From Brevundimonas sp. LM2 (GTDB lineage: Bacteria > Pseudomonadota > Alphaproteobacteria > Caulobacterales > Caulobacteraceae), in contig NZ_CP019508.1 of assembly GCF_002002865.1 (NCBI RefSeq), positions 3,500,520 to 3,564,519 on the forward strand: 64,000 nt of DNA. Reading direction: 5' to 3'. Below are positions 1 to 8,264 of the stretch, piece after piece. The stretch's first letter is position 1. Each line of letters opens with the position of its first letter. The position numbers and the translations under genes are program-made. The notes beneath the pieces are model-generated. The model saw only the letters and a program-made list of their open reading frames with translations. It was not told where the DNA came from and did no database searches.

Positions 1-1
1 G

Positions 2-1972
2 CTGGCGGGGTTGAAGGCGCCGACCCTGACCGCCGCGATCCGCGAGGACCTGGCGCACAACCGCTCCGCCGTAGTCCAGATCGTCTCGACCAACGAGGCC
101 GTGATGGAGCGTCGGCTGGCGTCGATCCCGCCCGAGGAATGGAACAACCTGACGATCGACCTGACCCCGCGCGAATACGTCCTCGACTATCTGCGCGAAG
201 CTTTTCCGATCACCCTGATGGATGCGATCGAGAGCGATGACGGAGGCGTTACCCTCGTGCCGGTAATGGTGGATGGACGTCCGGCGGTCAGTCAGGAGGC
301 CCTGCGGCGACGCCAGGCCTTGATCGAGCGCATGGCCTGCCTTCCTGCCGTGCCGGGCGTGCTCGACGCAGTCCTCGACGCCTTCGGAACCGATGTTGTC
401 GCCGAGATCACCGGACGGTCACGACGGATCGTGATGCGCGACGGGCGGCGTCTCGTCGAGCGGCGCGGCGCCTCGGCGGCCCGCTCGGAAACCGAAGCCT
501 TCATGTCCGGCCGAAAGCGGGTCCTCGTCTTTTCGGACGCGGGCGGCACCGGACGCAGCTACCATGCCGACCTCTCGGTTCAGAACCAGCAGCGCCGCGT
601 CCACTATCTCGTCGAGCCCGGCTGGAGGGCCGACGCCGCCATCCAGGGTCTCGGCCGCAGCCACCGCACCCATCAGGCCAGCGCGCCTTTGTTCCGGCCG
701 GTGACGACCGACATTCACGGCGAGAAGCGGTTCACCTCGACCATCGCCCGCCGGCTGGACTCCCTGGGTGCCCTGACCCGGGGCGAACGCCGGACCGCCG
801 GCGCCGGACTGTTCCGGGCCGAGGACAATCTCGAAAGTCCATGGGCGCGGCGGGCGCTCCTGGTCTTCTATGGCGCGCTCGGGTTCGGCGAACTCTCCTC
901 CATGACGCTCGAGGTCTTCGAGACGAGGACGGGTCTCAAGCTGCGCGACGCCGATGGAGCCCTCAAGCCGTCCGACGACCTGCCGCCGATCCACACCTTC
1001 CTCAATCGGCTGCTGGCTTTGCGCATCGCAGACCAGAACGCCCTGTTCGCGGATTTCGACCGCATTCTCGGCGGGCTTCTGGAACGGGCGGCGGCGTCGG
1101 GCGATCTGGATCGGGGCCTGGAGGACATCGATGCCGAGGAGCTGGAGGTGCTCCAGGCGGAGACGATCCGGACCGACGTCTCGACCGGCGCGGAGACGGC
1201 TCTTGTGACCTTTTCGCTAAGGGTTCGGCGTGACGTGCTGAGCCCGGAGGACGCGTTGGTCCGGACCGCGAACGGAGCGTTCCGTCTGGCGGTCAACGCA
1301 CGGTCGGGCCGGGCCGCTATCGTCGAGCTTGGGCTGACGACGACGACCGAAGAGGATCGGCTGGTGGCTGCCGTGCGAATGGTGCGTCCGGATCAGCATC
1401 AGGTCATGACACAAAAGGCCTTCGAGGAGTCCGCCTGGTCGGAAGCCGGTGAGGCGGAATGGCGATCCGTCTGGGACGCCGAAGTCGCCCGGATCGATCC
1501 GTGGCGCGTCCGCGAACTGACCCTGGCGACCGGCCTGCTACTCCCGATCTGGGGCCGCCTGCCCGCCAAGGGTTGCTCCGTCCGGCGCGTCCGGGCCCCG
1601 GACGGTCGGCGTTGGCTCGGCCGGGTTCTCGACGATGTCCAGGTGCGAACCCTGAAGACGGCCCTGGGTCTGACCACGGTCGGCGAAACCTGGGCGGACG
1701 GGGGGAGGACAGCAGCGGCGGTGCTCGACCGAAACGTTCAGCTTTCGCTGTCGGGCGCCCTGTGGCTCAAGCGATCCCGTGTCATGGACCGCTGGAGGCT
1801 GGAGATCGTCGGCGGTCGCACCGATCGCGACGCGCTCATCGCCCTCGGCTGCTTCGTCGAGATCATCGCCTATACGCCCCGGATCTTTGCGCCCGTCGAT
1901 CGACCGGACATCGTCGAGGCGGTTCTGCGGCGCCACCCGGTGCAGTCGGTCCTCGACGGCACCGCGGCCTGA
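2..1972 (+). CDS. Strawberry-notch-type helicase, C-terminal part (cut by window edge)
   Basis: This is the C-terminal region of the large strawberry-notch (SBNO)-like DNA helicase found on many alphaproteobacterial mobile elements; P1 DarB is a remote relative. The frame is open from base 2, so the real start lies upstream. Visible landmarks are NRSAVVQIVSTNEAVMERRL near the start, LVFSDAGGTGRSYHADL around residue 172, and the superfamily 2 motif VI segment QGLGRSHRTHQ around residue 212, followed by RPVTTDIHGEKRF and LGALTRGERRTAG. The NTP-binding domain, and the methylase domain some relatives carry, would be in the missing part. The exact role on the element is unknown; a function in DNA processing or protection during transfer is inference. 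Confidence 0.85.
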   Translation: MAGLKAPTLTAAIREDLAHNRSAVVQIVSTNEAVMERRLASIPPEEWNNLTIDLTPREYVLDYLREAFPITLMDAIESDDGGVTLVPVMVDGRPAVSQEALRRRQALIERMACLPAVPGVLDAVLDAFGTDVVAEITGRSRRIVMRDGRRLVERRGASAARSETEAFMSGRKRVLVFSDAGGTGRSYHADLSVQNQQRRVHYLVEPGWRADAAIQGLGRSHRTHQASAPLFRPVTTDIHGEKRFTSTIARRLDSLGALTRGERRTAGAGLFRAEDNLESPWARRALLVFYGALGFGELSSMTLEVFETRTGLKLRDADGALKPSDDLPPIHTFLNRLLALRIADQNALFADFDRILGGLLERAAASGDLDRGLEDIDAEELEVLQAETIRTDVSTGAETALVTFSLRVRRDVLSPEDALVRTANGAFRLAVNARSGRAAIVELGLTTTTEEDRLVAAVRMVRPDQHQVMTQKAFEESAWSEAGEAEWRSVWDAEVARIDPWRVRELTLATGLLLPIWGRLPAKGCSVRRVRAPDGRRWLGRVLDDVQVRTLKTALGLTTVGETWADGGRTAAAVLDRNVQLSLSGALWLKRSRVMDRWRLEIVGGRTDRDALIALGCFVEIIAYTPRIFAPVDRPDIVEAVLRRHPVQSVLDGTAA

Positions 1973-1992
1973 GTTGGCGCCCGCGGGCGTCG

Positions 1993-2709
1993 TCAGATCC
2001 GCCAGGGGAAGGCGATCTCCGTCTCTCCGGTGACGGCGCCCGCCGCATCGAAGCGCCGTTCCCAGATTCGCCCGGCGCCCGAGCGATCGATGGCGACCAC
2101 CGTGCTGCATCGGGTGCCGTAGAGGTCATTGCGAAGAAAGATCGGGGACGCATCGGGCGTGCGCCCGTCCTCCCGATCGTCCAGCCGCGCGAACAGACCC
2201 TCCGGATTCGTCGGGGCCTGTGCCAGCCAGGTCTGGGCGGCCGTCGTCAGCCGCTCCTTCCGGTCCCAGGGCGCGTCGAGCAGACCGTTGGAAAGCGCGT
2301 GCCACCCGGGCGCAAGGCGTCGCTCAAGCGGCGCCGGTCGATTGGTCCGCTCGCGCGCATCGTCCCCGGCGACGACGACGAGGTTGAACGGATTGTACCG
2401 GTCGGCATCGTGCGCCGCGAAGGGCGTTCGATGCACCAAGGCTCCGTGGACCAGTTCGCCGCGGCTGAGGCGGGTGGGGTCCGGCGGTCCCTGTCCGGTG
2501 ATGTTCGTGACGACCGCGAAGCGGGCGTGGGTCTCGGAGACCCCCAGCCACATGCCGCCCGACTGCAGATCCCGGCCGCCGATGACCCCGGAGCCGTCGG
2601 TCCAGCGCGCCAGGGGCGCGGACGGTCGAGCGTGGAGTTCGTCCCGATTGCCTGCCGCGACGAGCAGCCAGTCCGGATGGATCGCCCACGCGAAAGTCAG
2701 AACGCACAT
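1993..2709 (-). CDS. NRDE (TANGO2-like) family protein
   Basis: A protein of 238 residues beginning MCVLTFAW with the signature NRDE inside VAAGNRDELHARPS. That segment defines the NRDE/TANGO2 family (PF05742). The second-residue cysteine is typical of the family and could become an N-terminal nucleophile. A middle block, NPFNLVVV, and the late segment GTRCSTVVAIDRSG also fit. Its biochemical role is not established; the eukaryotic relative is linked to lipid and haem handling. It lies on the opposite strand to its neighbours on the element, so it forms its own transcription unit, and is probably cargo. The start at the Met-Cys pair is well supported by family conservation. Confidence 0.8.
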   Translation of the reverse strand: MCVLTFAWAIHPDWLLVAAGNRDELHARPSAPLARWTDGSGVIGGRDLQSGGMWLGVSETHARFAVVTNITGQGPPDPTRLSRGELVHGALVHRTPFAAHDADRYNPFNLVVVAGDDARERTNRPAPLERRLAPGWHALSNGLLDAPWDRKERLTTAAQTWLAQAPTNPEGLFARLDDREDGRTPDASPIFLRNDLYGTRCSTVVAIDRSGAGRIWERRFDAAGAVTGETEIAFPWRI

Positions 2710-2871
2710 GCCCCACCATCGCGCGAAAGACGGTCAAAGGCGACATCGGGCTCCAGAACGGGTGACCGGGCGAAAGCGCCCGGTCCCAAAGCCGGGAGGA
2801 AGGGAGGTTGGGGGCGAAGACGCATCAGGGAGATCGGCTCCCCGGCGGCTTCGGATCAACAGGAGCCTGAC

Positions 2872-3243
2872 ATGCAATCCATGATGTTCACCGGCCGGCT
2901 GGCGGCCGACCCCCAGATCAGCCCGGACTTCGGCAAGGCGGTGTTCCGGCTTCTCGAAAAGCGCGGCGTCGACAGCGCCGGAAAGGACCGGCTCGTCGGA
3001 GTCAACTGCGTCAGCTGGTCGAAAGGCCTCAACGAAAAAGTCATCGCGCGCGGCCTGGCCCAGGGCTGCGAAGCGGTCGTCATCGGGGCCTTCATCGACA
3101 CGGCCTATGCGGCCAAGGGCGGTGCGGAGCGGACGGCCAAGGAGCTGGTGATCAACCGGCTGACCGTTCTCGATTGGGCCGAGGACCGAGGCGCGGCTCG
3201 CGCCGACGCCGACGCCGACGCCGACGCCCGCGTCGGCGCCTGA
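2872..3243 (+). CDS. SSB-like OB-fold protein with alanine-aspartate tail
   Basis: A 123-residue protein starting MQSMMFTGRLAADPQ, preceded by a CAGGAG ribosome site. The order of segments (GRLAADPQ, FRLLEKR, GVNCVSW, VVIGAFI, LVINRLTVL) follows a single-stranded DNA-binding OB fold, and the next gene is a clearer SSB. The end is odd: the family tail DDIPF is missing and is replaced by an Ala-Asp repeat encoded by tandem GACGCC hexamers at about 3207-3231. A hairpin with 8-bp arms sits 88 bases upstream at 2765-2784. I infer that it coats single-stranded DNA during element transfer or replication. It may be a divergent partner of the next SSB. Confidence 0.7.
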   Translation: MQSMMFTGRLAADPQISPDFGKAVFRLLEKRGVDSAGKDRLVGVNCVSWSKGLNEKVIARGLAQGCEAVVIGAFIDTAYAAKGGAERTAKELVINRLTVLDWAEDRGAARADADADADARVGA

Positions 3244-3279
3244 TCTCGACCACCCTCAACTTATTTTCAGGAGACTGAC

Positions 3280-3699
3280 ATGCAAACCCTCATCATCGAA
3301 GGCTATCTGGCCGCCGACCCGTCCATCCTCGCCGCCCAGGGCTCGGGCAGGAAGCGGGCGAGTTTCCGGGTGCTGGAGACGACCCGGTTCCGCAAGGCGG
3401 ACGGCACGCCGGGCGAACGCACGACCGGCTTCAACTGCCTGTGTTTCAACGAGGCGACGGCCGAAAAATACATTGAGCCGTTCGCCAGGAAAGGCAGCCG
3501 GGTGGTCATCCAGGGTCACGTCGAGAACGACACCTGGACCGGCAAGGACGGGGTCGAACACTATGACCTGCGTCTGATCGTGGGCGACATTCGGCTGAAG
3601 AACCGGCGCGACCGGGACCAGGACGCGGAGACTGTGGCGAGCCGACACGTCCAGGAGCCGGCGAGCGGCTACGACCTGAACGACGACATTCCGTTCTGA
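3280..3699 (+). CDS. ssb: Single-stranded DNA-binding protein
   Basis: A 139-residue SSB. The N-terminal OB fold reads MQTLIIEGYLAADPS, FRVLETTRFRK, NCLCFNEATAEKYIEPFARKG, VVIQGHVENDTW and YDLRLIVGDI; the C-terminus ends in the acidic tip DLNDDIPF that docks partner proteins in canonical SSBs. It starts 36 bases after the previous SSB-like gene, behind a CAGGAG site, so the two are probably cotranscribed, and a strong terminator follows. On an integrative element such a protein would protect single-stranded DNA after conjugative entry. A normal chromosomal ssb presumably exists elsewhere. Confidence 0.88.
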   Translation: MQTLIIEGYLAADPSILAAQGSGRKRASFRVLETTRFRKADGTPGERTTGFNCLCFNEATAEKYIEPFARKGSRVVIQGHVENDTWTGKDGVEHYDLRLIVGDIRLKNRRDRDQDAETVASRHVQEPASGYDLNDDIPF

Positions 3700-3719
3700 T
3701 CGAACCGAACGACCACGAG

Positions 3720-3750
3720 CGGCCTGGCGCGCAAGCGCCGGGCCGTTTTT
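3720..3750 (+). terminator. Intrinsic terminator after the SSB genes
   Basis: An 11-bp stem, CGGCCTGGCGC against GCGCCGGGCCG with one T-G pair, closes on a GCAA loop and is followed by five T residues. It directly follows the SSB stop codon and precedes the next gene, which has its own ribosome site. Confidence 0.85.
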
Positions 3751-3820
3751 CCATGGCCGGAGGCAAAGGAAGGACGGACGCGGGGCGAGCCGATCGGGCT
3801 CGTTGAACGGGGAGTTTCCC

Positions 3821-4279
3821 ATGAAAGCCTCCGCCTGGACCGATGATCGTGTGGGTCGCCTGAAGACTCTCTGGCTCGCGGGCCAGAGCGCCGATGCGAT
3901 CGCCCGCCACCTTGCCCACGGCATCACTCGAAACGCCGTCCTCGGCAAGGTGCGTCGTCTCGGCCTGTCCACGGGACGTCAGGCCGGCGTGGCGTCGCTG
4001 GCCAAGGTCCAACCTGCGCCGGCGCCGCGCCTGCGCTTGCCAGCGTCCGGGGCCCCGGTTACGGCATCGGCGTCTTCCCCGGAGCCCGGCCCGGCGACCC
4101 TGCAGTCCGTGGGCCGCGCCGACTGCCGCTGGCCTTTGGGGGATCCGCGCGCCCTGGATTTCGCCGTGTGCGGGCGGCGCGTCGCGCGCGGCGCCTATTG
4201 CGCGGACCATGCGGCGATCGCTTATCGACCCCGTCGAGAAACGCCGGCAGACCTCGACCGTCTGGCGCAGCTCGGGTGA
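3821..4279 (+). CDS. GcrA cell-cycle regulator family protein
   Basis: A 152-residue protein with both conserved ends of GcrA. The N-terminal helix-turn-helix reads AWTDDRVGRLKTLWLAGQSA then ITRNAVLGKVRRLGLS. The C-terminal sigma-factor-contact type segment reads DCRWPLGDP, FAVCGRRV, YCADHAAIAY. In Caulobacter, GcrA activates cell-cycle promoters carrying GANTC sites methylated by CcrM, by binding the housekeeping sigma factor. The middle linker here is Ala/Pro-rich and different. The ATG was chosen because a GGGGAG site lies seven bases upstream. Lying on a mobile element, it is unlikely to be the host's own gcrA; it may tie element genes to the host cell cycle, which is inference. Confidence 0.85.
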   Translation: MKASAWTDDRVGRLKTLWLAGQSADAIARHLAHGITRNAVLGKVRRLGLSTGRQAGVASLAKVQPAPAPRLRLPASGAPVTASASSPEPGPATLQSVGRADCRWPLGDPRALDFAVCGRRVARGAYCADHAAIAYRPRRETPADLDRLAQLG

Positions 4280-4326
4280 CCGACAGTCGCCTTGCCAACG
4301 CTTCATTTCTCGACGACTCTTTCGTC

Positions 4327-4356
4327 AACGGCGGCCTGTGTGAGGCCGCCGTTTGT
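4327..4356 (+). terminator. Terminator-like hairpin after the GcrA-like gene
   Basis: A perfect 11-bp stem, AACGGCGGCCT with AGGCCGCCGTT, around a GTGTG loop and followed by TGTCTTG. The T run is short, so termination may be partial. It lies between the GcrA-like gene and the small HTH-like gene. Confidence 0.65.
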
Positions 4357-4415
4357 CTTGTCCGGGCGCCCGTCGCGTCGTCCGCCTTTCCGGCCTTTGG
4401 CCACACGAGGATCTC

Positions 4416-4643
4416 ATGGCGACTCCCGCCGCCGAATTGAAAGTCGCCCGGCAGGTGCTGGGATGGGACCCGCTGACCCTGGGTCGGGCGCTCAGGCTGA
4501 CCGGCGCTCCGGACAAGCTCGAGGCGCGCATTCTCGCTATGGAAGCCGGCAAACGCGACGTCAGCGGACCCGTCCAGGTCGCGGTGGAAGCGTTCCTCAG
4601 CGGTTGGAGGCCGAGCGGCTGGAGCCCGCCTCCGTCTTCCTGA
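4416..4643 (+). CDS. Small HTH-like DNA-binding protein
   Basis: A 75-residue protein, MATPAAELKVARQVLGWDPL at the start, followed by LGRALRLTG and ILAMEAGKRDVSGPVQVAVEAFLSG. The spacing of helices resembles XRE-type regulators where a first helix, a turn and a recognition helix are followed by a Glu-rich contact helix, but the match is weak. A GAGGA stretch eight bases before the ATG could serve as ribosome site. It is on the element between the GcrA-like gene and a cupin gene. Function is not known; regulation of element genes is a guess from size and context. Confidence 0.6.
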   Translation: MATPAAELKVARQVLGWDPLTLGRALRLTGAPDKLEARILAMEAGKRDVSGPVQVAVEAFLSGWRPSGWSPPPSS

Positions 4644-4757
4644 TCGCGTCCAGCCAGGCCGGCTGACGGCTTAGGCCCGGGTTGTTGTTCGGCTCCGTCC
4701 GTCTCAAACTCCGCATGACGGTTGCATTGGACGGAGATGATCGATGGTTCTGGTACC

Positions 4758-5378
4758 ATGTTTGCCGCCACCATCCTGCTTCAGGCGGATGTTCCTCCTG
4801 TCCCCGGGCTGTGTTCGGCACCCGTCCCGACCGACAGGGAAACAGCAGGCTGCTACCAGACGAGTGAGTTCGATCTGATCGGCGCACCGGCGACGCTCTA
4901 CTGGCACGTCTACGAGACAGCCACCCTGGATGACGCCCAGGTCGAGGCTTGGAACCACCGGTGGGCGGCGGTTGCCCAGGCCCACTCAAGGACCTGGCTC
5001 TACGTCCTGGGCGGTCCGCAAGAGCGTGTGGGCGCAGCCGCGCAGAAGCGCGCCGTGATTGGCCCGCTGACGGTGCCGGCGGGTCCGGTGACCGCCCATT
5101 TCGCGGTAGCGATCTTTCCCCCGGGCATGCGAACGCGCGTCCACTCTCATCCCGGTCCGGAAGCGTTCTACGTCGTCGAAGGCGAGCAGTGCATGGAGAC
5201 CCCTTCGGACGAAGCCGTCATCGCAGCGGGTGGAACCTACGTCATCTCTGGCGGTCCCCACCTTCAGGCCGCGCCCCAGGGACGCCGAAATCTGGTGCTG
5301 ATCCTGGCTCCCGCAGGCGCGCCATTCGTCATCCCGGATGGGGACAGATGGTCGCCGTCGGGCTTCTGCGCTTCCTGA
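4758..5378 (+). CDS. Cupin-domain protein
   Basis: The C-terminal half holds a cupin barrel: GMRTRVHSHPGPEAFYVVEG is the first cupin motif with two His and one Glu as likely metal ligands, and GGTYVISGGPHLQAA supplies the second motif with another His. The N-terminal half, up to about residue 100, has no recognised domain. Starts at 4722 (TTG) or 4737 (ATG) are possible; the ATG at 4758 was taken because MFAATILLQA looks like the beginning of a weak secretion signal, but no good ribosome site decides it. Substrate is unknown. It is probably cargo of the mobile element. Confidence 0.7.
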   Translation: MFAATILLQADVPPVPGLCSAPVPTDRETAGCYQTSEFDLIGAPATLYWHVYETATLDDAQVEAWNHRWAAVAQAHSRTWLYVLGGPQERVGAAAQKRAVIGPLTVPAGPVTAHFAVAIFPPGMRTRVHSHPGPEAFYVVEGEQCMETPSDEAVIAAGGTYVISGGPHLQAAPQGRRNLVLILAPAGAPFVIPDGDRWSPSGFCAS

Positions 5379-5758
5379 CGAAATGCGCTCCGGGCGATCC
5401 ACCCGGCTCGGACGGCATGCTGCTGTGAACCGGAGTGATGGCTGCCTGCGGCGCCACCGCGTGTTGGCGGATGGTCCGCGCCGTCGGCACGCCGACGACG
5501 ACTGAACCGAAGCTCGGCGGTTCGTCGTCCGTATCGGCGCAACGGCGCCGAATGGGGTCCTCGCCCGGAAGAGGGCGAGGACTTGCCCCCACACAACGCC
5601 CTCCGATCTTGTCATATCACCCCGGAAGTCAACGGCTGCGCCGTTCCCCTCCACGGAGGGCAAGCGGCCCTCCGCTCCGGTGACTGCCGGGGACCCCGAT
5701 ATGGCCAAGACCGGGGTCGTTGCGCATGGGGCGCCCGACATTCTCAAGGAATGTTCCA
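5379..5758 (+). other. Gene-poor stretch with hairpins
   Basis: No convincing gene. A perfect 10-bp stem (GTCCTCGCCC with GGGCGAGGAC) sits at 5557-5582, and a GACCCCG/CGGGGTC pair lies shortly before the next gene. Neither has a T tract, so they may be leader structures instead of terminators. Confidence 0.5.
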
Positions 5759-6676
5759 ATGACCCGCTTCAACACTGCTTCCTCCGCCTTGGCCAACCTG
5801 TCCGCCTCTCTGGAAGACGATGGTTCGCTCCCGACCGAGGACGCCCTGATCCAGCTCGGGCGCGCGCTCATGACCGAGCTGATCGACGTCATCGCCGACA
5901 CCGCACTGGAGGACTTTCAGACCATCCTGGGAGAAGCCCTGATCGGCGCCTTCCACTCGGCGGCCGGACGGATCGAACGAGATGCCGACCGGGCGCGCGA
6001 TACCATGCGATCGCTCGACCGCGACTTCGATGGATCGGAAGCGGCGGACGTCGAACTTCAGGAGGCCACGGCGAAGGCCAGGGCGGGGGACGCCGCGACC
6101 CAGGCCTGCGAACTCATCCGGGATGCAGCATCCGAAACCTGGACGGTCGCGACCGGTGAGGTCTGGACGGCCTGGCGGGGCTCGCGGCGCGGCACCTATC
6201 TGACGGCGGCGCAGCTGGAAGCCAAACAAGCCATCCGCGCGATCCGCAGCCGGAAGTCGGGGGACGCGGATCCGGGTGGTCCGGTGATCGCCTTCCGGGG
6301 CGCGCCGACGGCCGACAGCGCGGAGGATGCGGGCCGGATCTTCGACGCCCTGAACTGGGCGAAGCAGGAATGGCCCGACATGGCACTGGCGACGACCGGG
6401 GCGAAGGGATCCGAGAAATTGGCGATCAAATGGGCCCAGCAGAAGGGGGTGAAGCTGATCCTCGCCCGCGCGGACTTCGACGCCCACGGCAAGGCCGCCC
6501 CCTTCCGGGCGAACGACGAACTCATCGCGCTCGAGCCGGAGGTCTGCCTGACCCTGGTCCATTCGGTGGATCGGGCGAGGCAGGACCAACGGCCGTTTGG
6601 GCCGGCGCTCAACCTCGGACAGAAGGCGATGGAGTCCGGGCTGCGGCACGTCTCCATCAAGGCTCGAGCCGCCTGA
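5759..6676 (+). CDS. DUF2493 (SLOG-like) domain protein
   Basis: A 305-residue protein. The first 190 residues are helical and charged with no clear family. The last 125 form a DUF2493/SLOG-like nucleotide-binding fold: RIFDALNWAKQEWPDMALAT, GAKGSEKLAIKWAQQKGVKL then the His-containing FDAHGKAAPFRANDELIAL. Proteins of this kind are standard, function-unknown genes of alphaproteobacterial integrative elements, where SLOG domains are thought to bind nucleotides or small ligands. The ATG is supported by an AAGGA site seven bases upstream. An intrinsic terminator follows. Confidence 0.78.
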   Translation: MTRFNTASSALANLSASLEDDGSLPTEDALIQLGRALMTELIDVIADTALEDFQTILGEALIGAFHSAAGRIERDADRARDTMRSLDRDFDGSEAADVELQEATAKARAGDAATQACELIRDAASETWTVATGEVWTAWRGSRRGTYLTAAQLEAKQAIRAIRSRKSGDADPGGPVIAFRGAPTADSAEDAGRIFDALNWAKQEWPDMALATTGAKGSEKLAIKWAQQKGVKLILARADFDAHGKAAPFRANDELIALEPEVCLTLVHSVDRARQDQRPFGPALNLGQKAMESGLRHVSIKARAA

Positions 6677-6698
6677 CAGATTGAACCTGAGATCAACG

Positions 6699-6729
6699 AC
6701 CCGCTCGGCTTCGGCCGGGCGGGTTTTTG
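6699..6729 (+). terminator. Intrinsic terminator after the DUF2493 gene
   Basis: An 11-bp stem, ACCCGCTCGGC with GCCGGGCGGGT, closes on a stable TTCG loop and is followed by TTTTG. Confidence 0.85.
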
Positions 6730-6995
6730 TTTGTTGTCCGGAGCTGTCCATGACCGGAGGGGGACGCGTGCAGCGGCGTCGACAGGGTATTGATCCGCGT
6801 TGACAGGGATTGGTTGTTGTTGTCGGCGGTGGTGCGGAATCGTCAAAAGAGGGGCTTAGGGCAAGATAAAAGAGGGGGTTTGGCCTTCTGCTTTTCCCAG
6901 CCCCGGCAGAGAGTTGCGAGGTATCCCGGCCGCGGCGACGACTTGGCTCGAGTTGCGGCGCCAATCCGGGCTCGAGGTTCTGTCGGAGACCGACC
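6730..6995 (+). other. Intergenic leader upstream of the relaxase
   Basis: A non-coding stretch with T- and G-rich segments (TTGTTGTTGTCGG, AAAAGAGGGG, AAAAGAGGGGG) that differ in base use from the genes around it. A TTGACA box at 6800 may belong to a promoter, though no good -10 element follows at the right distance. An origin of transfer is often next to the relaxase gene, so this is the place to look for one; I cannot identify a nick site. Confidence 0.4.
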
Positions 6996-8246
6996 ATGCA
7001 GGTTCGAACTGCCATCGAGGCCCGTCTGATGCAGTGCGCGTCAGGCGATGTATCAACCCTCAAGATCAGACTTCCCACCCGTCTGAAGTCCGACAACACC
7101 AGCGTTCGGGTGGCTATGTTCCAGCGTCTCGCGGCGTCCCGGCTGTTCGCGTACGGAGACCGTTCCGGATGCCTCCGGGCTGCCCAGAACCGCTCCGGCC
7201 GCCCCTTCCGACTGGACGTTCGTCAGCGCGTCATGGTCAAGGCCCTGGTGTCCCGCCACATGGGCAAGGGGTTCGCCAGAGGCGCGGCGCTCGCCGCTCA
7301 CGTATCCTATCTGGGGCGCGTCGGCGCGGGGGAGGACGGCGCCCAGGCGGAGTTCTTCGGCGCAGCGCGCGACACGGTTGACGGTGCTGCGGCCACCGAC
7401 GGCTGGGCCAAGGACCGGCACCATTTCCGCTTCATCATCAGTCCGGAGCACGGCGACCGGATCGCCGACCTCAAAGGCTACACCCGTGAGGTCATGGGGC
7501 GGGTCGGAGAGGACCTGGGCGAACCCACCCTGAACTGGATCGCGGTCTGTCATTTCGACACCGACCAGCCGCACGCGCACGTGCTGGTCCGCGGACGGCG
7601 CGCGGACGGCCGGGACCTGGTCATTCCGCGGGACTATATCGGCTATGGGTTCCGGGCCCGGGCCCAGGAGGTCGCCCAGGAACGGCTAGGCGATCTGAGC
7701 CGCCAGGACGCGGAACGTCGGATCTGGAAGGAGACCGAGGCCGACAGGTTCACCGCCTTCGACCGTCGGCTGATGGCGGCCGTCGACGCGGATGGGAGCG
7801 TGGCCGACGGGGTCGGCGGTACCGACGCGTGGATGGCCTTGACCCGGGGGCGCCTGCGCCATCTCGAACGCATCGGCCTGGCCACGCCGGTCGGGCGGCG
7901 GTACCGGCTCGACCCGGATATGGAGCCGAAGCTGAGACGTCTTCGGCTCTCCAGGGACGTGATCCGGACGCTCAACCAGCGGCGGCTTGAAGGCGCGCAC
8001 TCGGTCGACCAGTTGGGCAAGGCCCCGATACGCGGGCGTGTCGTCGCATCCGGGTTTCACGATGAGCTGGGCGGCTCCCCGTTCGTGGTGGTGCGTGGCG
8101 TCGACGGTCGCGAGCACTATGGCCGTCTCGGCCTCGGCTCCGCGCCGCCGAAGCTCGGCAAGGACATTGCGCTCTCTATGGATGCGCGCGGCTTCGCCCA
8201 GATCGTCGGTGGACGCCAGCCGATGCAGGACCTTGGCCGTACTTGA
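6996..8246 (+). CDS. Relaxase (DUF3363-type), C-terminally short
   Basis: A conjugative relaxase of the VirD2-like group. The core reads VMVKALVSRHMGKG, HVSYLGRVG (possible catalytic Tyr), DRHHFRFIISPEHGDRI, and the metal-binding three-His motif WIAVCHFDTDQPHAHVLVRG, then a winged part and the beginning of DUF3363 (GRVVASGFHDELGGSPFVVV). Relatives usually have about 600-700 residues; this one ends at 416, soon after the DUF3363 domain begins, so it may be truncated. Family similarity is clear only from about residue 66 on, and the first 65 residues do not match relatives, so the true start could be the ATG at 7116. It would nick the element's transfer origin. Confidence 0.8.
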   Translation: MQVRTAIEARLMQCASGDVSTLKIRLPTRLKSDNTSVRVAMFQRLAASRLFAYGDRSGCLRAAQNRSGRPFRLDVRQRVMVKALVSRHMGKGFARGAALAAHVSYLGRVGAGEDGAQAEFFGAARDTVDGAAATDGWAKDRHHFRFIISPEHGDRIADLKGYTREVMGRVGEDLGEPTLNWIAVCHFDTDQPHAHVLVRGRRADGRDLVIPRDYIGYGFRARAQEVAQERLGDLSRQDAERRIWKETEADRFTAFDRRLMAAVDADGSVADGVGGTDAWMALTRGRLRHLERIGLATPVGRRYRLDPDMEPKLRRLRLSRDVIRTLNQRRLEGAHSVDQLGKAPIRGRVVASGFHDELGGSPFVVVRGVDGREHYGRLGLGSAPPKLGKDIALSMDARGFAQIVGGRQPMQDLGRT

Positions 8247-8264
8247 GATACCTTCCGCTCACGC

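Noticed and set aside
5435..5683. An 82-codon plus frame in the gap before the DUF2493 gene
   Set aside because: Arg/Ser/Pro-rich shadow-like composition, no ribosome site and a strong hairpin inside it.
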